Below are positions 42,048-50,774 of a stretch of 64,000 nucleotides of DNA, piece by piece (position 1 is the first letter of the stretch; each line of letters begins with the position of its first letter). The DNA is from Acidobacteriota bacterium. Its GTDB lineage: Bacteria > Acidobacteriota > Terriglobia > Terriglobales > Acidobacteriaceae. A program made the position numbers and the translations under genes. The notes beneath the pieces were generated by a model. The model did not search any database. It saw nothing but the letters and a program-made list of their open reading frames with translations, and was not told the origin of the DNA. The stretch spans positions 186,001-250,000 of the forward strand of contig JAFDVW010000016.1 in assembly GCA_018268755.1 (NCBI GenBank), in the 5' to 3' direction.

Positions 42048-43193
42048 ATGAAAAAAATGGTTGGGGTAGTTTCGCTCTTCGTGCTGGCGCTGCTGTGTGT
42101 GATTCCAGCCGCCGCCCAGTCGACGGGCAGCGTAAAAGGCATTTGCCGGGACATGGAAGGCAAGCCCATTGTGGGCGCAACCGTGGAATTTGTGAGCGTG
42201 GATTCGGGCCAAAAGCGCTCACTCAAGACCAACAACAAAGGCGAATATTTCTCGCTGGGATTTTCTCCGGGCAAATACAACGTGACCCTTCTGCGGGATG
42301 GCCAGGTCGCCGACAAGGTCAACAATTTCCCGGTCTCGCTGGACGAAAACACCCTGGACTTCGACCTGAAGAAGGCGCAGGTGCAGGCCGCCGAGCAACA
42401 GGGCATCTCCGCCGAGCAGCTGAAAAAGATGCAGGAGCAGCAAGCCAAAGTCAGCAAGGAAAACGACGTTATCAAGCAGCTGAATGAGAAGCTGAACGCC
42501 GCCAACACCGCTACCCAGGCGGGGGACTTTGATACCGCTATTGCCCAACTGACCGAGGCCACGCAGATGGACGGCAATCGCGATCTGCTGTGGTTTAAGC
42601 TGGGCGACGCTTATCGCAACTCGGCTACCAAGCAAAGCGATCCCGCGGAAAAGACCAAGCGCTATAGCGAAGCGGTGGTCGACTACCAGAAAGCCATCGA
42701 TCTCAAGCAGAAAGCCCTCGAGACCGACGCCAAGAAGGCGCCCGACGCGGAAAAACAGATTGCCGCTTACTACAACAACATGGCCGAGGCCTATGCCAAG
42801 CAGGGCAAAGTTGATGATGCGGTAAAAAGCTATGCCTCCGCGGCCCAGGCGGACCCCCCGGGCACCCCGCAATACCTCTTCAACACCGGCGCGGTCCTGA
42901 CCAACGCCAACCGGGTGGACGAGGCGATTGCGGCCTTCGACAAGGTCATTGCCGCCGATCCCAATAAAGCCGACGCCTATTACTGGAAGGGTGTGAACCT
43001 GGTCAGTAAGGCCACTACCGACAACAAGAGCGGCAAAGTCGTGCCCGCGCCGGGCACCGAAGAAGCCCTGAATAAGTATCTGGAGCTCCAGCCCACCGGG
43101 GCTTATGCCGATGGCGCCAAGGGCATGATCCAGTACATCGGGGGCACTATCGAGACCAGCTACGGGAAATCCAAAAAAGCCACCAAGAAGTAA
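42048..43193 (+). CDS. Secreted carboxypeptidase-regulatory-like and TPR protein
   Basis: The 381-aa product has a signal peptide (MKKMVGVVSLFVLALLCV, ending PAAAQ). Residues 25-110 form a carboxypeptidase-regulatory-like (CarbopepD_reg) beta domain (STGSVKGICRDMEGKPIVGA, then FSPGKYNVTLLRDG). A Lys/Gln-rich helical linker follows, then three to four TPR units (AQAGDFDTAIAQLTEA-like; QGKVDDAVKSYASA; NRVDEAIAAFDKVI). It is a typical acidobacterial exported scaffold protein. Its ligand is unknown. A strong terminator follows. Confidence 0.82.
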   Translation: MKKMVGVVSLFVLALLCVIPAAAQSTGSVKGICRDMEGKPIVGATVEFVSVDSGQKRSLKTNNKGEYFSLGFSPGKYNVTLLRDGQVADKVNNFPVSLDENTLDFDLKKAQVQAAEQQGISAEQLKKMQEQQAKVSKENDVIKQLNEKLNAANTATQAGDFDTAIAQLTEATQMDGNRDLLWFKLGDAYRNSATKQSDPAEKTKRYSEAVVDYQKAIDLKQKALETDAKKAPDAEKQIAAYYNNMAEAYAKQGKVDDAVKSYASAAQADPPGTPQYLFNTGAVLTNANRVDEAIAAFDKVIAADPNKADAYYWKGVNLVSKATTDNKSGKVVPAPGTEEALNKYLELQPTGAYADGAKGMIQYIGGTIETSYGKSKKATKK

Positions 43194-43214
43194 CGCTCGC
43201 TCAGGAGCATGATT

Positions 43215-43234
43215 GGGGCGGCTGCGGCCGCCCC
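43215..43234 (+). terminator. Rho-independent terminator
   Basis: GGGGCGGC / GCCGCCCC stem with a 4-base loop and a T6 tract, after the TPR gene. Confidence 0.9.
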
Positions 43235-43384
43235 TTTTTTATTCCCGTGGCTGGACAGATCACCTCGTTACGAAGGGCCATGCACTTCGCGTTCTTCGTG
43301 GCTACCCGCTCTGATTTTCGCTAGAGTGAAAGTTGGCAAGTTTCCGCATCAACCTCCCCCAAAATTTGCCGTTCTTAAAATGGT

Positions 43385-44527
43385 ATGGCTTCACCAGCCA
43401 ACGCGCCTTTGCCACTTACCCTCGATCTCAGTTCAGGATCGGGAGGCATGGCCACGCACGCCCTGCTCACGGCATTGCTGCGGAGCTGCGACCAGATCAG
43501 CGACGTGATCTTTTCTCCCGGCCGTCCGCCCCAGGTAGAGGTCCACGGCCAGTTGCTGACGGTGCAGGGCAAAGACCTGCGCTCACTCACCGCCGACGAT
43601 ACCCGGCGCATCGCTTCGGATCTGCTGAGCGGAAATAAGCAGGCCATCAACCTTCTGCGCGAACAGGGCTACTGCGACGTTTCCTTCGGACTGCCCGGGG
43701 TAGCACGGTTCCGTTCCAATGTCTTCATTCAGCGCGGAAGCTGTGCCGTAGTCATGCGGGTCATTCCCTCGGAAATCCCCTCTTTCCCAAGCCTCGGCCT
43801 CCCGGTGAATTTAGGACGGATCGCTTCCCTGCGCGACGGCATCGTATTGGTCACCGGGCCGCGCGGCTCAGGGAAGTCCTCCACGCTGGCGGCACTGCTC
43901 GACCGCATCAATCAGGAGCAAGTCTGCCACGTCATCACCATCGAAGACCCCATCGAATTTCTGCACAACCACAAACGCGCCACCATCCATCAGCGCGAGC
44001 TGCACAGCGATACCCCCAGTTTTGCCCTGGCCCTGCGGGCCGCCATGCGCCAGGCCCCGAAAGTCCTGATGGTCAGCGAAATGCGCGACCGTGAAACCAT
44101 GGAAGTCGTGCTGGAATCGGCCGAAACCGGACACCTGGTGCTCACCAGCCTGAACACCATCAATGCCACGCAGACGGTGGAACGGATCGTCAGTTCCTTC
44201 CCCGCCTCGGAACATACCTCGGTGCGCGGCCGCCTGGCGCGGACCCTGCGCTGGGTCGTCTCGCAGCGCCTGCTTCCCCGCCGGGATGGCGTGGGGCGCG
44301 TCCCTGCCTTCGAAATCCTGGAAATGGGCCCGGTCATTCAGGACGCCATTCAACGCAATATTTCTCTGGGAGAGAGCCTGCAGGACCTGGTGGAAAGCGG
44401 CACCTGCTCCGGGCTACAACACTTCGACAAGGAAATTGCCCGCCTGGTGCGCAGCGGCGTGGTCGATTTTGAGACCGCCATGGTCCACGCCAACGATCCG
44501 CTCGAGCTGCGCAACATTCTGCAGTAA
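43385..44527 (+). CDS. PilT/GspE-like twitching ATPase, divergent
   Basis: The 380-aa protein is a secretion ATPase of the PilT type, which retracts type IV pili. The Walker A loop is GPRGSGKSST (canonical GPTGSGKS), the Asp box is EDPIEFLH, and the Walker B segment reads LMVSEMRDRET (canonical VGEMRDLET). The His box reads TGHLVLTSLNT, with Asn where PilT has His. These changes mark it as a divergent paralogue. No pilin, PilM-Q or PilB genes adjoin it. It may have another regulatory role, as in PilU. Confidence 0.8.
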   Translation: MASPANAPLPLTLDLSSGSGGMATHALLTALLRSCDQISDVIFSPGRPPQVEVHGQLLTVQGKDLRSLTADDTRRIASDLLSGNKQAINLLREQGYCDVSFGLPGVARFRSNVFIQRGSCAVVMRVIPSEIPSFPSLGLPVNLGRIASLRDGIVLVTGPRGSGKSSTLAALLDRINQEQVCHVITIEDPIEFLHNHKRATIHQRELHSDTPSFALALRAAMRQAPKVLMVSEMRDRETMEVVLESAETGHLVLTSLNTINATQTVERIVSSFPASEHTSVRGRLARTLRWVVSQRLLPRRDGVGRVPAFEILEMGPVIQDAIQRNISLGESLQDLVESGTCSGLQHFDKEIARLVRSGVVDFETAMVHANDPLELRNILQ

Positions 44528-44577
44528 TACCTGATTCCTTTCTGGCGACGAATTTCTTCTCCCGGTATCATCACGCC

Positions 44578-45864
44578 ATGGGATTGCCCGCTTCCATGGT
44601 TGTCTCTTTCGAGGAAGCCCGCCGCATCGTGGACGAGCAGGCCGCCCGGCTGCGCCCTCAGGGCAAAGAGCTGGTCGGCCTGCTGGAGAGCGCGGGGCGG
44701 GTGCTGGCGGAGCCCATCCACGCCGACCGCGATTTCCCGCCGTTCCGCCGCGCCGCGCGAGATGGCTATGCCGTGCGGGCCGCCGATCTGGCCACGCTTC
44801 CAACCACGCTGCCGATCGTGGGAGAAATTCGCGCCGGGGCGCCTGCGGAATCCGCCGCGTTGACCGTGCAGCCGGGACAGGCCATCAGCATCATGACCGG
44901 CGCGCCCACTCCGGAAGGGGCCGACGCCATCGTCATGGTGGAGCACACCACGGCGCACGATGGCCGGGTCGAGATCCGCAAAAGCGTCCGCGCCGGCGAG
45001 AACATTGTGGCTACAGGCTCCGAAGCCCAGCGGGGAGAGCGCCTGCTTTCTCCCGGAATTGTTCTCGACCACACGGGGATCTCGGTGGCCGCTTCCACCG
45101 GTCGCGTCCACCTGCTGGTTTATGCTCGTCCGAAAGTTGCGGTGCTGGCCACGGGCGATGAGATTGTGGACATCGACGTTCGCCCCGGGCCCCACCAGAT
45201 TCGCAACTCCAACAGCTATTCGCTGGGGGCCCAAATCCAGGCGGCGGGAGGCGAACCGATTCTTTTGCCGATCGCCCCCGACGAGCCACACCGCCTGCGA
45301 GAGCTGCTCGAGGAAGGCTTGGAGGCCGATCTCTTGCTGATCGCCGGCGGCGTCTCCATGGGGAAATATGACCTGGTGGAAACCATCCTGGCGGAACTTT
45401 CCGCGCAGTTTCTCTTCACCGGCGCGAAAATCCAGCCCGGCAAGCCGATTGTCTTTGGGCGATGGGGGGCAGAAGAAAGTGGGGCAGGAAAAAGTGCGGC
45501 GGACACGCCTGTCCGCCAAGATTCGCCGAAATACTTCTTCGGCCTGCCCGGCAACCCTGTCTCCACTATGGTGACGGTTGATCTGTTCGTGCGTCCTGTG
45601 CTGGGCGCGCTCTGCGGGGCCGCACCCCGCCCGCTGATTTTTCTTCGCGCCCGGCTGAAGTCGGAAATTCAGACCAGGACCGGGCTTAAGCGTTTTCTTC
45701 CGGCCGTCCTCTCCGGCGGATTCGAGCAGGCGGAGGTCGAGCTGGCGCGTTGGCAAGGCTCCGGCGATATCGCCGCAACCGCGCGCGCCAACTGCTACAT
45801 CGTAATCCCGCCCGACCGAGAAAAGGTCGCCGCCGGAGAATGGGTGCCGATTTTGCCGCGATAA
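44578..45864 (+). CDS. moeA: Molybdopterin molybdenumtransferase, with an in-frame repeat insert
   Basis: MoeA inserts molybdate into adenylylated molybdopterin. Conserved segments are FRRAARDGYAVRA, SIMTGAPTPEGADAIV, GGVSMGKYD and FGLPGNPVSTMVT. The 428-aa length is slightly above normal. Between IVFGRW and KYFFGLPGNPVS (about residues 296-318) there is an extra Ser/Ala/Gly-rich stretch encoded by a family C repeat (45494-45517). Normally these segments are nearly adjacent. The site lies on a surface loop, so activity may persist. It is followed by moaC. Confidence 0.93.
   Translation: MGLPASMVVSFEEARRIVDEQAARLRPQGKELVGLLESAGRVLAEPIHADRDFPPFRRAARDGYAVRAADLATLPTTLPIVGEIRAGAPAESAALTVQPGQAISIMTGAPTPEGADAIVMVEHTTAHDGRVEIRKSVRAGENIVATGSEAQRGERLLSPGIVLDHTGISVAASTGRVHLLVYARPKVAVLATGDEIVDIDVRPGPHQIRNSNSYSLGAQIQAAGGEPILLPIAPDEPHRLRELLEEGLEADLLLIAGGVSMGKYDLVETILAELSAQFLFTGAKIQPGKPIVFGRWGAEESGAGKSAADTPVRQDSPKYFFGLPGNPVSTMVTVDLFVRPVLGALCGAAPRPLIFLRARLKSEIQTRTGLKRFLPAVLSGGFEQAEVELARWQGSGDIAATARANCYIVIPPDREKVAAGEWVPILPR
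45494..45517. repeat. Family C repeat inside moeA coding sequence
   Basis: GGCGGACA CGCC TGTCCGCC, a perfect 8-base-pair hairpin identical in core to the intergenic family C copies, read through in frame. Confidence 0.75.
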
Positions 45865-45904
45865 GCAGCTAGAGGCCGCGGCATGTTGTTAAGATGAATA
45901 CGAG

Positions 45905-46384
45905 ATGGCCGGAAAACTTTCCCATTACGACCGCAAGGGCCGGGCCCGCATGGTGGACGTCTCCGCCAAGGCGGTCTCCAAGCGCGAAGCGGAAGCCAGC
46001 GCCTTCGTCGCGCTGAAGCCCGCGGTCCTCCAGGCGCTGCCGCAGAATCCCAAGGGCGATCCCATGGAAATTGCGCGTCTGGCCGGCATCATGGCGGCGA
46101 AAAAGACGGCCGAGCTGATTCCCTTCTGCCACCCCTTGCGCCTGAGCTACATTGATGTGGCCATGCGGCTGTGCGAGAATGGCGTGGCTATTAGCTCAAA
46201 AGTTACTACGTCCGCGGAGACCGGCGTGGAAATGGAAGCCCTGGTAGCCGCCAGCGTGGCCGCCCTCACCGTGTACGATATGTGCAAGGCCCTCGATAAG
46301 GGCATCGAGATTCGCGAAGTGGTGCTGGAACGTAAGACCGGCGGCAAGAGCGGGGAGTACCGGCGCACGGGAAAAAAGAAGTAG
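45905..46384 (+). CDS. moaC: Cyclic pyranopterin monophosphate synthase
   Basis: MoaC rearranges the product of MoaA to cPMP, the first stable molybdopterin precursor. The signature [13 protein letters not shown] and the [11 protein letters not shown] segment are present, with the expected 159-aa length. It lies 40 bases after moeA in the same direction. moaA, moaD and moaE are not in the window. Confidence 0.94.
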   Translation: MAGKLSHYDRKGRARMVDVSAKAVSKREAEASAFVALKPAVLQALPQNPKGDPMEIARLAGIMAAKKTAELIPFCHPLRLSYIDVAMRLCENGVAISSKVTTSAETGVEMEALVAASVAALTVYDMCKALDKGIEIREVVLERKTGGKSGEYRRTGKKK

Positions 46385-46401
46385 CGGCACGTAGAAGGCC
46401 C

Positions 46402-47208
46402 ATGCCTAACAACGTCAAAATCCTTTTGGTGGACGACAATCCCATGGTGATGGGAATGTTGCGCGGCGCGCTGTCCCCGCTGGCCAGCGTGGTCACCGCC
46501 GCCGATGGCGCGGACGCCCTGGTCAAGGCCATCGACGATCCGCCCGACCTGGTGGTCAGTGACTTCCGCATGCCGGGCATGGACGGCCGCCAGCTGGTGG
46601 ACAAACTGAAGAGCCGGCCCGCAACCGCGGGCATTTCCGTCATCCTGCTGGCCAGTAAATCCGATATCAGCGAAACCCTCTCTCATCAGGATCCGGTCGA
46701 TGATTTCGTCGAGAAGCCATTCTTTCTGAAAGAGGCAACGCAGCGCATTAAGCGGGTGATCGACAAGATTGCCCTGGAAAAACTGGCCAAGACCGCGCCC
46801 TCCGACGGGGTGTTGCGCGGCAATTTGGCGCAAATGAACGTGATCGACCTGGTGCAGTCCCTCGAAATGGGCCGCAAGAGCTGTTCCCTGACCTTTACCA
46901 ACGAGAACGAGAAGTGCGAAATGTACTTCAGCGAGGGACAGGTGACCCACGCGGTCTACGGCGCGCTCGCCGGCGACCAGGCCGTCTTCAAGGTGCTGCG
47001 CTGGACCAGTGGGAACTTTGAACTGAACTTCGAAGGCAAGACCACCCAGCAAACCACCAACCTGAACACGCAAGGGTTGCTCATGGAAGGCCTGCGCCTG
47101 CTGGACGAAGCGCAACGCGACGGAAGCGGCGCCAAGGAAGCCGGCAGTCCCCCGCACAAATCCGCCGCGGATGAAGAAGAGGAAGACGATGTCCTCCTCG
47201 ACAGCTGA
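46402..47208 (+). CDS. Response-regulator receiver plus DUF4388 (PatA-like) protein
   Basis: This 268-aa protein has an N-terminal receiver domain (ILLVDDNPMVMGML, phospho-acceptor Asp in LVVSDFRMPGMDG, Lys in VEKPFFLKEA) and a C-terminal DUF4388 domain (RGNLAQMNVIDLVQSLEMGR, then GNFELNFEGKT). DUF4388 occurs in gliding and polarity regulators. The acidic tail (DEEEEDDVLLDS) overlaps mogA by 20 bases. No histidine kinase is next to it. Its place within a molybdenum cofactor operon is unusual. Confidence 0.85.
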   Translation: MPNNVKILLVDDNPMVMGMLRGALSPLASVVTAADGADALVKAIDDPPDLVVSDFRMPGMDGRQLVDKLKSRPATAGISVILLASKSDISETLSHQDPVDDFVEKPFFLKEATQRIKRVIDKIALEKLAKTAPSDGVLRGNLAQMNVIDLVQSLEMGRKSCSLTFTNENEKCEMYFSEGQVTHAVYGALAGDQAVFKVLRWTSGNFELNFEGKTTQQTTNLNTQGLLMEGLRLLDEAQRDGSGAKEAGSPPHKSAADEEEEDDVLLDS

Positions 47209-47689
47209 GCCCGCCGCCGTCCTGACCATCAGCGACTCGTCGGCGCGCGGCGAGCGCCAAGACCTCTCTGGACCGGCCGTCGCCGAAGTTCTGCAAAAAT
47301 ACAATTTTCAGGTGGTGGTGCGGGAAGTGCTGGCCGACGAACAAATTCCCCTACAGAACGCGCTGCTGCGCTTGGCCACCCAGGTGCGCCTGATCGTGAC
47401 CACGGGCGGCACCGGCGTGGCCCCGCGCGACGTTACCCCGGAAGCCACGCGCGCCGTCTGTGATCGCCTGCTCGACGGCATTCCTGAGCGTATGCGCGCC
47501 GAAGGCGTCAAGAAGACGCCCTTTGCCGCGCTCAGCCGCGGCCTGTGCGGCGTACGCGGGACGGCCCTCATCCTGAATTTGCCGGGAAGCCCGCAAGGCG
47601 CAGTGGAATCGCTGGAATCCGTGGTGGAACTTCTGCCGCACGCGCTCGAACTGCTGAAGGGAAATACAGAACACAACAGCAAAAAATAA
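47189..47689 (+). CDS. mogA: Molybdopterin adenylyltransferase (MogA/MoaB family)
   Basis: The 166-aa protein adenylates molybdopterin before MoeA acts. The motifs VTTGGTGVAPRDVTPEA and LILNLPGSPQGAVESL are canonical. The ATG at 47189 is preferred over the upstream ATG at 47171 because GAGGAAGACG lies directly before it. It overlaps the receiver-protein gene and is therefore translationally coupled to it. Whether it is the MogA or MoaB subtype is not decided from sequence. Confidence 0.9.
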   Translation: MSSSTAEPAAVLTISDSSARGERQDLSGPAVAEVLQKYNFQVVVREVLADEQIPLQNALLRLATQVRLIVTTGGTGVAPRDVTPEATRAVCDRLLDGIPERMRAEGVKKTPFAALSRGLCGVRGTALILNLPGSPQGAVESLESVVELLPHALELLKGNTEHNSKK

Positions 47690-47834
47690 TCCGGCGGGGA
47701 CAGGTTGAAAGTTCACCTTGGTATAAGTACTATGTCCCGGCATTTGGGTCCCTGCCTATCCAAAAACCTCTGACCACGTCCAACCCTAGGCAAAGTGCGG
47801 AATGCTGCTCAAGTACTCTGAAGGAGAGAAATCT

Positions 47835-48431
47835 ATGTATCGCAAGGTGACACTGCTGTTCGTCACGTTACTACTGGCCGCTTCGGCGGTTGCCCAATCG
47901 CCCGCCGACAAGGCCAAGGCCGACCAATATTTGAAAAGTACCCGGCAAGGGGTGATCGACGCCACCAAAGGCTTGTCGGCGGCGCAATGGAACTTCAAGC
48001 CCGCGCCCGACCGCTGGTCGATTGCGGAAGTGGTGGAACATATTGCCGCGACGGAAGACGCGCTGCGGGCTAACGTAGAGCAAGTCATGAAGGCCCCGGC
48101 CCAGCCCACGGGAGAAGATGCCCCGGCCACCGACGCGCTGGTGCTGAAGGCCATTCCTGACCGCTCCCACAAAGCCCAGGCCCCGGAACCACTCCGGCCG
48201 ACCAACCGCTATGGCTCGCCCGAGGCATCGCTCAAGCACTTCCTGGAAAGCCGGCAACAGACCATCGATTACCTGGATTCCCATCAGGACCTACGCCAAC
48301 ATGCCGCCGATAGCCCACTGGGCAAGAAACTGGACGGCTACGAGTGGATCCTGTTCATCGGTGGACACAGCGAACGTCACACCAAGCAGATTCTGGAAGT
48401 GAAGGCCGACCCAAACTTCCCCAAACAATAA
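47835..48431 (+). CDS. Secreted DinB-family protein
   Basis: The 198-aa product has a signal peptide (MYRKVTLLFVTLLLAASAVA) and a DinB four-helix bundle. Metal-type histidines are in VVEHIAATE and in GGHSERHTKQI. Secreted DinB proteins are common in acidobacteria and may be thiol- or metal-dependent enzymes, but no activity is known. The ATG at 47835 has GAAGGAGAG just before it. Confidence 0.83.
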   Translation: MYRKVTLLFVTLLLAASAVAQSPADKAKADQYLKSTRQGVIDATKGLSAAQWNFKPAPDRWSIAEVVEHIAATEDALRANVEQVMKAPAQPTGEDAPATDALVLKAIPDRSHKAQAPEPLRPTNRYGSPEASLKHFLESRQQTIDYLDSHQDLRQHAADSPLGKKLDGYEWILFIGGHSERHTKQILEVKADPNFPKQ

Positions 48432-48440
48432 CTCCGGCGT

Positions 48441-48496
48441 GGTGCGGGCACTCCTGTCCGCAAGGCCTCCAGGGCGGACAGACGTGTCCGCCCCAT
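48441..48496. repeat. Family C repeat, inverted pair
   Basis: GGTGCGGGCACTCCTGTCCGC is paired with an inverted GGCGGACAGACGTGTCC and then GCCCCAT. It sits between the DinB gene and the convergent amidohydrolase stop. Confidence 0.7.
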
Positions 48497-48497
48497 A

Positions 48498-49952
48498 TCA
48501 CTTCCCTAAGATGGCTTGGCCGGGAAATACGCTTTCCCGCATTTTTCCCTGGTCGATCAGCACCGTGCCTCCCACCAGCAGATACTGCACCCCGGTGCTC
48601 GGCTCCATGGCGTGCTGATAGGTCGAGCGATCGCTGATGGTCCTGGGATCGAAAACCACGATGTCGGCATCGGCTCCCTCCTGCAAACGCCCCTTCTGCC
48701 GCGCCGCGGGAGTGGAGCGCTCCAGCATCTCGGCCGGCATGAGTGACATCTTGCGCAGCGCATCCATCAGCGTCAGCGTGCCCTCCTCGCGCACATAGTG
48801 CGCGAGAATGCGGGAAAACGTTCCGGCGTTGCGGGGATGGCCTTTGTCGCCGTCGCTGGCAATCATCACCAACGGATTCGTGATCACGGCGTCCACCATC
48901 TCCGGCTTGTTGACAAACATCAACACCCAGCGCGGGTCTTTTCCGGCATGCAATTCTTCGAAGCGCTCTTTGGTCAGGCGCTCGCCGGTATCGCTCATTT
49001 GCAGGGCGCTGAAGTCAATGCCCAGACGCTCCCGCCAGCCGGGATTGAACAGCGCCGATGTGATCACCGTCATCCCGGCCACATAGGGATAAGCTTCGGT
49101 GGTGACATCCAAGCCGCGGGCACGCGCCCCGGCCACCATGGCCAGACACTCCAGGCTCTGCGACAGGCAGGTGCTGTTGATATGAACGATGTGCAGCGGC
49201 GCGCCGCTGATCGCGGCGGCGCCAATCACCTCGCTCACCGCTTCGATCGCCGATCCCGGCTCCTGCTGCCCGAAGCTGCGCATGTGGGTATAGACCGGCA
49301 GGTGCCGCTCCGCCGCCAGACGGAACATGTCGATCACCTCCAGGCGGGTGGAGCCCGGCGCATACTGAATGCCCATGCCTACGCCCAGAGCGCCGGCAGC
49401 CAGCTCATGGCGCAGCCGGTCTTTCATCTGCTCAATCTGCTGCGGAGAGGCGGCCAGATTGGTCGCCGGCCCGGACGCCGGCAGAATCTGGTCGTCGGGA
49501 ATTTTTGAGCCGAAGGCCAACACCCGCGCCGCCAGAAAACTGGCCGTGGTGCCGTAGTGAATGATGGAGTGGCCCTCTTGGGCTTTCAGAAACACGGCCA
49601 CATCCGGCTTGCCAATCTCCATCTCCAGCGCAGTGGTCACGCCATCCATGGCCTTCACCCGCTGATTGGCGAGGTCCTGGCCATGCTGGTGGAGATCGAT
49701 AAACCCCGGAGCCACAACCAGGTCCTTGGCGGAAATGGCGCGTTTGCCGGAGAGCGGCGCAGCGGCAATTTTGGCAATCTTGCCATCACGGATGCCCACA
49801 TTGCGGACCGCATCCAATCCGGTCTCGGGGTCCATGGCCCGGCCGCCTTCGAGCACCACGTCGAATTCCTGCGCCTGCAATACCGGGGTCCGGAATGCGA
49901 CCAGACCCACCAGAAATCCCAGGACAAGGCAAAATCGCACATTTCGCTGCAT
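48498..49952 (-). CDS. Secreted D-aminoacylase-like amidohydrolase
   Basis: This 484-aa metal-dependent hydrolase has a signal peptide (MQRNVRFCLVLGFLVGLVAF). The metal-binding motif is GFIDLHQHGQD; later acidic and His residues lie in ALEMEIGKPD, HIVHINS and MIASDGDKGHPRN. The pattern fits the D-aminoacylase (N-acyl-D-amino acid deacylase) group. Substrates could be N-acyl amino acids or peptides outside the cytoplasm. The start at 49952 follows GGAGGTTCC. Downstream lies a family C repeat. Confidence 0.87.
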   Translation of the reverse strand: MQRNVRFCLVLGFLVGLVAFRTPVLQAQEFDVVLEGGRAMDPETGLDAVRNVGIRDGKIAKIAAAPLSGKRAISAKDLVVAPGFIDLHQHGQDLANQRVKAMDGVTTALEMEIGKPDVAVFLKAQEGHSIIHYGTTASFLAARVLAFGSKIPDDQILPASGPATNLAASPQQIEQMKDRLRHELAAGALGVGMGIQYAPGSTRLEVIDMFRLAAERHLPVYTHMRSFGQQEPGSAIEAVSEVIGAAAISGAPLHIVHINSTCLSQSLECLAMVAGARARGLDVTTEAYPYVAGMTVITSALFNPGWRERLGIDFSALQMSDTGERLTKERFEELHAGKDPRWVLMFVNKPEMVDAVITNPLVMIASDGDKGHPRNAGTFSRILAHYVREEGTLTLMDALRKMSLMPAEMLERSTPAARQKGRLQEGADADIVVFDPRTISDRSTYQHAMEPSTGVQYLLVGGTVLIDQGKMRESVFPGQAILGK

Positions 49953-50048
49953 GGAACCTCCAAAGCCGCTGATCTTACCAAACATTGCCCTGCCGATTCA
50001 GGCCGGCCCCGATTCCCAGCCCCAGCCGCTTTCGCGTACACTCAATGT

Positions 50049-50702
50049 TTGAACACCATTACGCACTTTCTTGCCCGTTATACCGCCTTTCTCTGGGCGA
50101 TTCTTCAGCCCCTGGGGATCTGGGGAGTATTTGCCATTTCTGCGATCGACGCCGCCGCCATGGGCCTGCCCATGGACGTGGTGATTGCCACCTACGTGTA
50201 TCAGGACCGCTCCCGTTTTCTGCTCTACGTGATCATGGGCGCGGCCGGTTCGGCCATCGGCAGCACCGTCCTGTACCTGATCGGCTATATGGGCGGCGAA
50301 AAAGTATTGCGCAAGCGTATTTCGGCCGAGCGCTTTCAGAAAATCCATCGCGCCTTTGAGCGCCACCCTTTCTGGGCACTGATGTTCCCCGCCATGCTGC
50401 CGCCGCCCACACCGTTCAAGCTCTTTGTACTGGGAGCGGCCGTGTTTGAGATGAACTTTGGCCACTTCCTGCTGGCCATCTTCGCCGGACGCTGCGTGCG
50501 TTTTCTGGCCCTCTCCGTGCTTACCATTAAGTTCGGACCGCAGTTTGTTTCCTGGAGCGGGCGGCTCTTCCGCCAGCATTTCACCGAAGTGCTGATTGTG
50601 CTGGCCGTGGGCCTGGTGATCTGGCTGCTCCTGCTGCGCCGGAAGCGGAGCCGGACCGCCCTGGTGGAAGTGGCGGGAAACACCGTGGAACACCAGGATT
50701 AG
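50049..50702 (+). CDS. DedA/VTT-domain membrane protein
   Basis: The 217-aa integral membrane protein belongs to the DedA/SNARE-associated (VTT) family, which includes lipid scramblases and flippases. Characteristic segments are VFAISAIDAAAMGLPMD, LPPPTPFKLFVLGAAVF and FAGRCVRFLALS. About five to six hydrophobic helices are present. The start is TTG at 50049; the longer open frame upstream is antisense to the amidohydrolase gene and was excluded. A strong terminator follows. Confidence 0.85.
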   Translation: MNTITHFLARYTAFLWAILQPLGIWGVFAISAIDAAAMGLPMDVVIATYVYQDRSRFLLYVIMGAAGSAIGSTVLYLIGYMGGEKVLRKRISAERFQKIHRAFERHPFWALMFPAMLPPPTPFKLFVLGAAVFEMNFGHFLLAIFAGRCVRFLALSVLTIKFGPQFVSWSGRLFRQHFTEVLIVLAVGLVIWLLLLRRKRSRTALVEVAGNTVEHQD

Positions 50703-50723
50703 TACTGCATCCCGAGCAAAAGA

Positions 50724-50750
50724 AAATGCAGGGCCCCAGGCCCTGCATTT
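50724..50750. terminator. Bidirectional terminator
   Basis: AAATGCAGGGCC / GGCCCTGCATTT stem with a CCA loop. On the plus strand TTATTTTT follows; on the minus strand TTTCTTTT follows. It ends the DedA-like gene and the convergent gene at 50775. Confidence 0.9.
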
Positions 50751-50774
50751 TTATTTTTACGTGATCGAGGAAGC

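Noticed and set aside
49557..50048. N-terminal extension of the DedA-like frame
   Set aside because: The 164 codons before 50049 are antisense to the amidohydrolase gene and do not resemble the DedA family.
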